From: Lichenostomus cassidix
Lineage: Eukaryota > Chordata > Aves > Passeriformes > Meliphagidae
Direction of reading: 5' to 3'
Assembly (NCBI GenBank): GCA_008360975.2
Contig: CM039196.1
Location: 9,218,263 to 9,282,262, forward strand
Length of the DNA stretch: 64,000 bases
The position numbers were made by a program, and so were the translations under genes. Of the stretch, positions 41,801 to 53,400 are shown piece by piece; the first letter of the stretch is position 1; each line of letters starts with the position of its first letter. The notes beneath the pieces are model-generated. The model did not search any database, was not told where the DNA came from, and was given only the letters and a program-made list of their open reading frames with translations.

Positions 41801-43779
41801 TTAACATACCTTGTTCCATCAGTGTATAATCAGAACTGAGACAACCAGAACACTTCCACTTCAGTCCTTCAGAGTTACCTGGCTGGTTATTTTTAGATTA
41901 TCATCACTAAATGCACAGCCAAGGCCTGTACCTGAAACATGAAACTGTACTGGAGGCTTACAAAATTCAAGGTAGTACCTCCAGAAGACTTATTCAACTC
42001 TGCTCACCAGTGGCCTGTGAAGTGACAAGCACATAATCCCAGACAGAGGTGTAGCAATCTTTATGTAGCATGCAGAATTTATTCATTTCTGTAAGGTCCA
42101 TTGTCAGAATGAATTTCCACAGCTTACCCAGAATTAATCAGCTTTTTTTTTTCTTATAAGCATATATATGCACACGGAAGGGGATTCTTCTCTGAAAAGC
42201 AAGTCAGTGCTTTGGTAACGAAAGATTGTGTGAGTTTTTCTTCTAAATATACCTTTTAACTAAGAGGTTTTCTTTTGCTTACACCTGGCACTGGCTGCTT
42301 GAAGACTGGATCTTCATCCTTCTATACACATAGGCCTCTCCTGTGATAATGTCCTTTATCCAAGGGCAGGGATATCTGTGCTTTTTGCATGATAGCTTCC
42401 AAACAAATGATTTGATGGAGACAGCCAAGTTAATGGCAAAACACTCTCTGTTCTGCAGAGCTGTGTCTGTTCGGCTGTCAAATCTGTGCCTGTTGAAGAA
42501 AAGTGAGTATTTCTGCCTATAGCAGCAACTAAACCATCAGCTCCCACTTCAAACGTCTATATCCATAAAGTCAGAAAAAATTTCCCCCAAGTCCAAAATA
42601 CACACTCACTTTTTGCTCCTTTGTGATCCACAAGTAGGTATTCACAGCACCTGAGCAGCTGTTGTAACCTTTATAGATGAAATGTTGATGGCCACCCAAA
42701 GGGTGTGACCCACAATGGCGCGAAATACAGAGCCCAGATAAAAATCAAATTGTGGGTGTGAGGGTATCAGAACATGGATATAAACAAATATAAAGATATG
42801 CTGGAGGGAAAACTAGTGATTTTTTCTCAACTTTTCACAGAAAAATGTTGTCAAGATAGGTCAGTATCTTGCAGAATAAATACTGCAAGAACACACGTTA
42901 AACAGCTTCTACAGTGAAACAGCCAAAAGCAGATCAGATCAGTTCTATCAGCAGAAATTAAACTGACATATATTTGTCTGCAGCTCTCTAAGCTAACATT
43001 GAAGGCTTGGGGGTTTTGTGTATGAATCACTCACTCAAAATGCAAATGTAAAGATACCAAAAAACTTGTGGTTCACAACTGCAGATGGGAGCCGTCCACA
43101 GGTGCAGATTAATATGAACCCTCCTCATTCCTTCACATGCATGGGCACACACGGAGGGGGAGCGCATCCAGGCTCTGCAGAGCCATGCATCCTTCCAATG
43201 AGCAGATGTGACTGTTACCAGGAGGATTTATTACAGAAATTCGGCAGCAGGAGCCTTTTCAGATAGAATGTTATCCAGGCTGCGTTTCCCTGGGAGGAGG
43301 TGCTACATAGCGTGGAGGTTCTTCTCCCAACAGGCAGAATCCTAATGGATTATCTTTCTGAATCATTAAGAGAACACAACGGATCTCATTAAGGCTCAGG
43401 TATTGGCTATTAATGGGTTACAATCCAGGCTAGGAAAGGGAGACCACCTAATTTTTTGAAAAAGGGCCCAAACTGAAGCAGCAGCTAATAGAAGGCCAGT
43501 ATTCCTTGAGAAGGTCATTTTCACTGTATCAGCAGCTTGCCTCCCCTTACTATTTTTTGTCTACACACAGTGAAATGTTCCTACCTCACAGTGACACTCA
43601 TATTTTTTTTTTTATCCAGCAGAAACACAGCTTATTGTTTCAAAATGACATCTTTTTCTTTTTGCTTTAGAAGTGCCTTTTTATTTTGGAAACGTCCATC
43701 ACTAAACTGATTTAAGAGAGAAGGAAATGCGGAATATTGCACTCACCTTTCCAGCACCAGGCAGGCAGCCTCCACCTCC

Positions 43780-43806
43780 TCAATCCATCAGTACAAACGC
43801 TCGCAT
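43780..43806 (-). other. Upstream ORF in GNAZ leader (8 codons)
   Basis: ATG CGA GCG through an internal ATG GAT TGA, inside predicted exon 1. A second ATG lies in the same frame. It would be translated only if transcription starts upstream. Confidence 0.3.
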
Positions 43807-43839
43807 CCACTGACGCCTCTCCTCTGCTTTGGCCCTTTT

Positions 43840-43851
43840 TCACATCAGCAT
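43840..43851 (-). other. Upstream ORF in GNAZ leader (3 codons)
   Basis: ATG CTG ATG TGA on the minus strand, a minimal uORF inside predicted exon 1. Confidence 0.25.
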
Positions 43852-43889
43852 CTGTGATTTGCCGAGCAGACACACCACGACTGCAGGGA

Positions 43890-43934
43890 CTAGCCCCACA
43901 GCCCCAGCAGGAGCAGGAACCTGCCCTTTCCCAT
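43890..43934 (-). other. Upstream ORF in GNAZ leader (14 codons)
   Basis: Minus-strand ATG GGA AAG GGC to TAG, encoding a short Leu-rich peptide. It lies inside predicted exon 1 if the start site is upstream of 43934. Confidence 0.3.
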
Positions 43935-43984
43935 CTTCTCCCTAGAAAACACAACCGTAAAAACCTGGGCTGTTCTAAAGGCGG

Positions 43985-44400
43985 CAGTGGGAACGCTCGT
44001 CCGGCGGCCCCCCACGGGAGACAGGGAGGTGCTCCGCGCTCTCGCCGGGGAGCCGGGCAGGGGGAGCGCGGGCTGGCGCTGGAGGAGGAGCCGGAGCCGC
44101 CAGCCCGTTTCCACGCCAACGGCGGGGGTACCGCGGGCGGGGCGGCGGCGCGGCCGGCGGGCGGCTCCGCTCCGCTCCGGCTCCCGCCCGGGGGGCGGCC
44201 GGGCCCGCAGCCCCCGCAGCCCCCGCCCCGCCGCCGCGGCGCGCAAGGAGCTGGGTGTTGGCGAGGGGTTTGTGGCTCGTTCCCCGTCTCGTACGCTCCG
44301 TTGCACTCGCGCGTTACATAATGTGCGGGTACAGACGTGCCGCGGGCTCTGCCTCTGCACAACTGCATCCGCGCCCGGGGCCGCTCCGCGGGTCCATGTT
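43985..44400 (-). promoter_or_regulatory. GNAZ: CpG island, GNAZ promoter
   Basis: An abrupt change from AT-rich intron to very GC-rich sequence with dense CpG (ggcggggcggcggcgcggcc and similar). There are several GC boxes (ggggcgg, gggcgg). It lies just upstream of the predicted exon 1 donor, so it most likely holds the GNAZ transcription start region. No TATA box in an obvious position. It could also fire in the plus direction, but I see no plus-strand gene starting there. Confidence 0.75.
44314..44321 (-). promoter_or_regulatory. D-box-like site (PAR bZIP/NFIL3)
   Basis: TTATGTAA on the minus strand is a perfect match to TTAYGTAA, bound by DBP/TEF/HLF and NFIL3. It sits at the distal edge of the CpG island. 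The match is seen directly; occupancy is inference. Confidence 0.35.
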
Positions 44401-44459
44401 CGCTGCAGCACGGCACTTCCCGGCTCTGGCAGCAGCAGAGTTTTATGATTGATTTCACA

Positions 44460-47400
44460 ATGCGTGTTCTAGGGGGAACGAGTCACATACATGTTGGAAG
44501 GATGCGGTCAAGGGTGAAGGCAGAAAAAACAGTTTCTTTAGTTACACGAAATTTATCTACTGTTTGCTTTCCACTTCTGCCGTCACTCAGTTGCACTCAG
44601 TACTGGGCATATGTTTTTCTTCTGCTTTTCCCTTTCTGCCTCTTGCGTTTGTGTATGTGTGATTTACTACAGCTTCTTTAAATTAACGATGGTTATAATT
44701 TTCTTTTTATCTCATTAATGGATTTACCCAATCTAGATTTTACATTTTTCCTAGTGTCTTTTTCCTTTTGGCTACAATACTAGTTGCATTGTTGAATCTG
44801 CAGCCCTGATCAAATAGCTGATTTCTCCCTACACTGCTAATTTTATAAGCTTGATTTTTTACTGATACACTTCTGCTGGAGGTAGCAACAGAGACTCAAA
44901 CACACAGATGGGATACAGGCATTTTTTCCCACAATAAGACTAACATAATACAAAGCAGAAAGCATCTGATTCCTGTAAATGATATCACTTCCAGCAGTGA
45001 TATTATCAGCAGAGCTGTAGCATTGATGAATTATAATAATGAAATACTTCCATGTAAAAATAAGTATACCATGTGGAAGAAATTTTCCTATAGTAAGGAA
45101 TCTTCGATATTGTTCAAATTAGAAGATTTTGCCAGTACATCTAGACTTGCAAATTTATTCTAGTAAACTCCTAGCATTTAGAAAAGAAACATCATATACA
45201 TAACTTTCATTGTTCTCCCAGCAAAATAATAATATTCAAAACATAAATTTGGCCTATTTTAATGAAAATATCTCTACAGTCTTATTTTGAAATTTTAGCT
45301 TTCAATATACATGCACAGACATCTCAGTGCATTTATAAGATCAGATAGTAGTCAATTAAAAACTTTTAAGTGTTTTGTTTTTCAGATACTCTTTACTTGC
45401 AAGTGCATAAATCCCTGATATAGTTATGTTGGCAAGGGAATAGAATAAAAAAATGTATCTGTGGTAACTGAGTAGTCTAGATAATAGGATAAAAGAACAA
45501 TAACAAGGTGTACAGGTTTAATCTGCAATTCCATAAAGAACAAGTAGTTACTATAGAAACTGTCACATTACATGTATCTTTAGTATAGTACTTGATATGT
45601 GAGAAAAGGCATCCTCCATACACTAACCAACTGTGGCAGAAATAAAAGCACCAACCACCATCATCCTGGCCAGGAAGATCATCGTTTGCACACTGTCTAC
45701 AAAGAGAGCACTTTTAGGCATTTTCCCTTGCTATAACTAAACACCTGCTTCCCTCCAGCTTTGAGGGAGGCACCAGGCTGTAGATCAAATGTTGGCAGCG
45801 AAGGAATTACAAACATGCAGTACCTGAGTAATGGGACAGGTCAGAAAAGTTTAGAGGCTATTATTTCAACACCACCATATGGGAGCTTGCAGTTGATTAA
45901 TGGCAGAGTTAAAAACCAACTTATCCGAAAAATGCAGCAGCAGATATGTCTAAGTTTTCTTCAGTCTTGTCCTGCATCCAGAAATTCTCAATTAGGGCCT
46001 TTCAGCATGTATTGATTGCATTACATGTAGCTAAGCTCCCACAGGAATTTAAGGAGAAATATGTCTCCAAATAGCATAGACAGGTGATTAAATGCCAAAA
46101 TCAAACAGCACAGAAATGCAGGTCCTTAGCTCAGGACTCTGAATGTTGTGCTTTGCATACAGATAGACTGAAAACACAGAAGTAACTATTGAAAGTGAAT
46201 AGTTTGTGTGGAAATATAAAGAGTCATTTTAGGGACCTGGCTGATCTGGCTGGATTTCAGTTCCCTCTTCCACATCAGGGAGCTCACCATTTTCCCCCTA
46301 CCACAGCAGGCTTGAATTTGAAGGGGGCAGCATTTACCTGTTGAGGTGCAGCATCCAAGGTGCAGCTTCCTGGGCCCGTTGGCTGCACAAGTTTCACTCA
46401 ACTTGCCAGTGCTGTTCATGAACCGAAAGCCAAATCCTTGCCTGTTTACTGCTGCTTTCTGTGTGGGATCAATCAAAATAGATGCATTCATACATGTATA
46501 TTTTGAAGACAATAGTGCTAAAACAGAAATGTGCTCTTAAGTGAAAAATCCCGTAGGGATTCTTCTAATCAATTACCCTTTATTATACCATGACAACATC
46601 AAAATATTTATATGCACACATGCAATGTTCATTGTGAATGTACATCTCCAAATGATAGAGGGTAAATTGAGAGGCCACATCTGGTCTGTAATAAAAACAT
46701 AATAAAAGACATTTTGTATTTCATTCAATCTTCTACCAAACACCCTCTTTTTAACCAGCAATTGTAGATCTGGGTTAGATATTTATAGACAGGTCTGTGA
46801 TTCTCTCAGCATGAAGAACTGAACAGAACATTTAAAGGAGAATAAAAAGGCTGTATTTTTATTTTTAACCATTTTTTGCACGTGGAAGAGTTTAAAATAG
46901 CATCATGTACAGATGATTTGGATCTGATATTTATATCTATCTGATATATTGTTGCTTTGTATCAGTGACTGTGAGATGGTAGGGAAAAAATCATGAATGC
47001 ACCTTCTATCAGGTGGTATCAGCCTGACCTCATTTGGCTTTATCGTTTAGGAGAAACATTCGCTTTCTACCAGGATTTCACGCTTTTATCTTCTTCTCTC
47101 ACCCTTCAGGTAACTGAGGGTTTTGCCTAATATCAACAGTTTACTCCTCCTATGAGAGAAAATAATGAGAGACATTTGAGAATGTGAACCCAGACAATGC
47201 ATTACATCTAATATCACAGTCAACTAAAAAACGATTCCTTTAAAAAGAAAAGAACAACCAAACCCTACAAATGTTGAATGCTTCACATACCTTCCTTCAC
47301 ACTTCTGTTATACCTGTTGTGTTTGCAGCTCAGTCATTGTTTCAGCTGCTGAATCAGCAGTTGCCACTGAAGCCAAGTTTAGAAAAACAAACATTAAATC

Positions 47401-50400
47401 CAGCAGCTGGAGGAGAGCTGCTCTCCTGGAGCCCTGGAAGATACACTGGCTTTCCTATGCAGGTGACTTTACACAGCAGTCCTTGCTTATCCCAAGCTTT
47501 GTGATGAATTCATGGGCCACTGTTCCTTCAGATCCTCCATGGGAAGAAAGCTACAGAGATACTGAGAAATAAGATAAAGGAACATAGTTCTTTGTAAGGA
47601 GCCTTTCCTTCAAGGCTGCATTATTATGTTGTTGGTTTTTTTAAAGGCAAATGAAAGTATTCTTTGTTCATTTCTCATGATTAAGGGCAAGGGAAGGGGG
47701 AAAAAACCAAAACAAAACCCCTCAAACTTTAATCCAATTTGGAGATCACTTAGTAAAGTATACAACAAAGGATCTGTGAAGGCTGAACAGACAAATTCAC
47801 TTGGGATCAAAATACAGAGATCTTTGGGAATTATACTCAGGAGATGCAATTAAAGAGTACCAGGAATTTTTTGAAACTAAAGCTTTTAAACCAAATGGTA
47901 CTACCTTCAGCTCTCCTGTTAAAGGGGTCTGAGCAACAGGTTGCTGGTTATTCTTAGGGTAACCTTTTACCTACTGCAGTCTTCCCAGTCAGGGCTTTTC
48001 CACTTTGTAAGAATTATTAATATTCACTGAAGAGTAGCTTGAAAATAGGACTCTCCCATGTGAGGATACAGGTAGGCATTTAGTGTTCTTTTAAAATTTT
48101 TGTAATAACCAAGAAACAGAAAGAAGAAATGTATTGATTTCAAATATGGGTAGTTTTGCCACTGATGTTCTTACCAGCTGAAGAAGTATCAAATTGGGAT
48201 CTCAAAAGGATTATATATATTTCAATAGATACTTGGAAAAAACTGTATAATTGGGCTTAACATTTTCTTGTATCCTTTAAGCATGATAATTCTACTTCAT
48301 ATAGGGACCACAAGATATAACTACAATTTCATCCGGCACCATTATTTGTCTGTTCTATAACCTCCTTGTGTCTGATTAACAGAAATTACTTGGTAGTTAA
48401 TAAACAAGAAAAAGACTGACAATTTTGCTTGAGGACACAAAGGCAATTCTGGGAAGCTATGGAAGAGCTGGGGACATCCAGGTAGCTTTACTATGAGGAC
48501 TTCAGATGCCAGTCCAGTTCTGTAAAAATTTGGAATATGGCAATCAGGGCTAAGTATTTGGTTTAGACAATTGTCCACTTATTCCACATCATGCCCACCG
48601 GTGGTTTTGCATCCACATAAATTCTAAAAGTTTCCCATCTCTCTACCAACCCATTTATGAAGTACAAAGCAGATACACAAAGTGTATTCTCTGTTTCTGT
48701 TTAACAGTGTTTTGAATCCTTGGTATATAATGTTCTTATAGATAAGCACATAAGTAGTATTGTTGAAGTGCCTGTGCTTAATCTGGCATATTTACAGAAG
48801 CTAGACCTAATATTTAGTCCAGGTTAGGTAACAGGTTCATTTTGCTGTTGTGTCCAACATTTACTGGGGAGGTACTTCAAAATACAAATCATCCTCAAAG
48901 CAGCCCACACCTCGGCAGGCTTGTATTCAGTTAAGATTTTGGAATTTTTTACTGCTTGAAACAAAATATAGGCTAAAAGGCACTGGAAAGTTCTATTGTA
49001 GAACCTCAGTCAGAACAGAATGCAATTTTCATTGAGCAGCAGAAAGCAGTTTTCCTTATGAACATGGCTTCCCATGGAAAATACAGAATCTGCAAAGTAG
49101 CAGGTCTGAGTGGAAAGGGGAGGCTCAGTCTGCCTTTTCCACACAGCTCCACTCACGTCGTGCAGCCATCTGGGCCTGTGGCTCTAATCAAGATGTGTTT
49201 TTTCTACTCTCATTTCAAACAAAATTGCCAAGCCAGAGCATCTGAAGCAGAAAAGGATTTCACCCACCTGTAGTACTGTATTCTTCTTTTCCAGGAGGTT
49301 TTATCAGTTCTCACCAGTCAATTGTACTTGTCTTGGCACCAGTGGAAGCAGTGTGAACTGTAGGATAAAATTGCCTTATTGCAGCTTTGCCAGCATGCCT
49401 GACCAGCAAATATAAGCAGTGCATTTGTCAACACTACAATTTCTCCATTTTCTTCTTTGAAATTTCTATCATGTCATTTTTTAAACTAGCAAAAATTAAA
49501 ATTAAATAAAATCTCCCACCCTTCTAACAATGGAGAAAATATAAAAAATAAGTGCTTACACAATGAAACTGAATTCATGTTCCCATTAATTTCCTCCTGT
49601 TGTCTTCTACCACTGTTTGCTGTCTTTCAGTCTGTTCAGTTTTCAGTCTCTGCAATGATTCATATCTCCAAAGCAAGTTTATGTTAATTTTCAGGACAAA
49701 ATTCTTCAGAATCTGGCACATAATTAGTTCTAGATATTTGGTTGCTTTAAGCCTCTCATTTTTAATGTTTGACAATAGTATAATCAAATCTCTATAGGAA
49801 ACTTTCTCATTCATATACCTCTGTTTCTGATGGATTGCCACTCTGTTGCACTCTGGAAGTTCAGAGAACACCTTCACCCTCTTAATGACATATTTCTCCT
49901 AAGGAACAAAACTGAAAAAAATGCTTTTTAATGCCTGAGCACATATGGAGTTAATTCAGTAGTTACAGAAATTGAGCCTTATGGATAACCAAGATGTTAT
50001 AATGGCCACTTGACTATGTAATGCCATTTTGTAATACAGAATTCCAGTTGCACAGGTATAATTTCCAGATAGAAAAATTTAAGATAGTTTTGGCCCTCTG
50101 CCCCAAAAGAGGAAAGATTTATTTTTCTTTCAGTCTATTTTCTCAGCAGAAGCTCTGAAACCTTGCAACTCTGCATTTCTCTCACATTAGGGGTTTGTAA
50201 AGCAATTGGACTTAAAAGTTTAAAACTCTTTTTATTAGGGTAAAACACTGTAAAATGGCTCTGAATGGTTTCTCAGCTGTTCAAATGACTTACTTTAAAC
50301 AAGTGTTTGCCTCCCTCCTTCCCATCCACTCCTTTCACCCCAGCCAGCCAGTCAGTCATCTCTGTAGGAAATGAGCTCTCACACATCTTTACAAACCTCT

Positions 50401-53400
50401 GTGACAAGGCAGACCTTTCTCCACAGGAATCTCTAAAAATTGCTACAATGTAAGTAATAATCATATGAATGTTTGTCAAACTGATAATGTCATGTTCACC
50501 TTACAGTATCAATTTTTCTGTGACTGAAACTTGCTACAGGAACTGTTAACACTTGATGTACATGCTTGGTATAAAGTACAAAATCCAAAATCTAAGTCAG
50601 TGTGTGTGCCAGTCCAGGTTCTCTTCTGAGTATTTTCTGTCAGGCACAGTAAATTCACTGCCGTCTGTTAATGCTGTATGTCACAATGGGAACTTGTGGA
50701 AGCTGAAATTCAACAGTCTCTTATGGCTAAAAGCTGCACTGGTCCTTCTCAGTTTCATCTCAGAACAACACATGTCCATTACTGACCAGCAGAAAAAAGG
50801 ACAAATTTTGACTTGGAAAACATGAAATGGGGTAGCCTCAGTGGTTGAGGCTCATCTTTTTGGGAATAATTATCTTAAGACTTTAATTTTCTCTACAGTT
50901 ATTGATCTGAGGACTTTGGCACAAGTAGTGCCTATGTCAGATTGTTTTCCTTCCTTCGTGTATTTTGGCAAAGGCTTCCCTGTAGAGGAAATTAATAAAT
51001 TTCAGGATGACATTTCCTTCTTCATCTAAAAGAACAAGAAAAAAAACCCTCTGGTTGAACTTTTTTAATAAATCTTTTTCTTTGATTTTTATGATTTTTA
51101 AAAAATATTTTCATAATAAAGATACTTTGTCAGAGAAATAAAATCCAAACAATTTTTTTGCTTTCTTGTATAGGATACTGAGTCAGTACACTTTTAGTGA
51201 AAGAAGGAAAAGTTGCTTTCATTTTGGAGACCACCATCAGATTCCATATGAATGACCAGCAATCCACAGCTCTGGGATTATGCACTATTACAACAAAGAG
51301 CATCTTTCATTATTTCCGCCATTGTGTTTTGGGGGATTTCATACTGAAGGATCTGACATTGCCATCAGTCAGAATGAGGGGACTTGTCTTGATCTTGGAC
51401 TGTAGATAATTCTGGTACAAAAACAGAATCCAGGATTTATTTCTCATTTTGGAAACTGTTTCTTTGTGAAACACAAGTCTATTCCGTCTAATTCATCCCC
51501 AGGGTTTTTTGAGATGTTGGGATAAAATACATTCTGTAGATTGAAATTTTTTAATTCTTTAGATATTATTCCTCATTTCAGAGTCCGTGAATTATTTAAA
51601 TAGCTAAACCTACTCCTTTCAAGCAGGTGATCACAAGCAGTCCTTATTACTACCAAAATGACAATTTAAAAAAAATTATCTGTTTCTTGGATTTCTAAAT
51701 AAGCTAATGCAGATATATTACATGTCGTTCCTATGTTAATTTCTTCAGTGGTGCTTTGAATTGCACACACTCTAAAGCAAAGTTTCTAAAAACAAAAACA
51801 AGGTATGTAGGAATCGCCTTCATTCTTTACTGAGGATTAGGAACCTCTTGTTTACCAGACCAATCTTTCCTGTTCCTTGTTAATGCGGGAAACATTTTGG
51901 ATTTTTAAAGCATCCCCAAAGGCAACTGCAGGGTTCCTGCAGGGTACTGCTGACTTTTTTATATTTTTGTAAGCTTAATTTCTGTCATGTCTTTCCATCA
52001 GACAGCATCCCAAAATCCTGAGTATTGGAAAAATTCTCAGTGGCTCCAAAATCAGATCTCATAATGCTTTTATGAAGGTTATAAAGTTTTATAAAGCTTT
52101 TGTATTTTTAATGAGGATCTGACAGACACTATTGTTGAGGTTGTGATTTTATACCTGATAAATCCCTAGGGCTCTCATAAGATAAATGCATCCAGCCAAT
52201 GCTCACATTTGAAATGGTTTGATACAGAATTGTTTACTATTTCTAGTCTGATCCAATCTCTGCAGTGTTTTACTCAGTTCTCTTAATATCCCGGTAGCTC
52301 TTCAGTTCATGTAAACACAGACTTCCCACCCCTCAGTCCTTTCAGATAAGAGACACCCTCTGTCTCTAGGCATAAGCATCCTTTGGGACACTACTGTTTG
52401 TTCCTGTTAAATTGTCATGGAAAGACAGAGGACTATTCTTGCAAAGAAGAGGAAAATATTCTGATTTTCAAAGATGTCAACAGAATTCTCCTCTTCAGGT
52501 AGAAGGCTTGGTGAGGCTGATGGGGTATAGACAGGTAAGATGTGGTTCATTTAATGTGGTGTGCCTCCTTCTCCAAACTCACCAGAAAGTTCAGCCCAGT
52601 TTTATAGTATTTATAGTATTATATTTAATCTCCTCCCTGACACAGCCATAATGCTGGAAGCACTGAGAATCAAAATGCTGAATCTTAACATTAAATTAGC
52701 TACTACAGGGTTCTCAAACTGTGCTCTTGTGACAGGTGACTCAGAGATCTTCCCAGAATAAATTAACTTTTTTTTCCATTTAAACAGTAGTGAGCAAGGA
52801 GTCATTAAGGAAGGTGTGCAGAGGCAGCATCTCCTGCACTCATCTTGTCACTCAAAAGATCACTCCTGTTGCAAAGGAAACATCACCTGAGCACTGTGTT
52901 TGCCAATGTCTGTGATATATGGTGGCACTCACAAGGTTAATAAACCCTTTATTCCATATAAAATGTTAATAAACTATTGCAGGGTGAGCAGGAGAGCTGC
53001 TGGTCTAGGAGTTTTGTCAGGATCATTTGGCTCCTCCGTCAGTGAGCTCCCACCAGGGCTGCCACAGCAGGGTGTGATGCCATGCAGCAGTTTCCCTTCC
53101 CTTGGTGTCTGGTTTTGCTTTGCTTTTCCTGGTGTGCCTCTTCCTAAGCACAAATGCCTTTACTGGGAATTTCAAATAGTTGTGTGACCATCACAGGGAG
53201 ACATCCAAGGTGCCAAAAAAGATTCATATTCTACAGAACCTGTGTTTCCATATTATTTTTCTATGTTCTATTACACCAATCATCACTTTGTGGCCATGCA
53301 TGAGGCACATGCTTCAGACCAAAACAAACATTTTGAGTTGAAAACCAGCATTTTTAAGGAAAAGGATTTGTAATGTGATTTAAATGATTTATGTAATTGA

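Larger units (their letters stand above)
24045..43746 (-). other. GNAZ: GNAZ intron 1 (about 19.7 kb)
   Basis: Lies between the predicted noncoding exon 1 donor (AAAG|GTGAGT at 43747/43746) and the exon 2 acceptor. It is AT-rich with no supported exon. Named contents are a tandem TA-rich repeat at 27022-27068, a short GT run at 28093, a purine-rich tract at about 30360-31720, and a CpG cluster at 32724-32808. I saw no recognisable CR1 in it. RSPH14 5' exons could be hidden here, but I did not find them. Confidence 0.6.
43747..44300 (-). other. GNAZ: Predicted GNAZ noncoding exon 1
   Basis: A near-perfect minus-strand donor, GGAAAG|GTGAGT, marks the 3' edge at 43747, directly downstream of a CpG island. 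This is where a GNAZ first exon is expected. The 5' end is not visible and is set roughly within the island. The exon contains several short upstream ORFs. The long open frames here on both strands are a by-product of high GC and I do not treat them as genes. Confidence 0.5.

Noticed and set aside
43712..44458. Long open frames on both strands across the CpG island (up to 248 codons)
   Set aside because: They are Arg/Gly/Pro/Ala-rich and overlap in several frames, as expected from GC-rich sequence with few stops. The minus-strand one runs through a good splice donor.
52485..52533. Possible tiny plus-strand exon (ctcttcag to acag|gtaaga)
   Set aside because: It has borderline splice signals but under 50 nt and no ARM/HEAT or other recognisable peptide. 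Chance is more likely.
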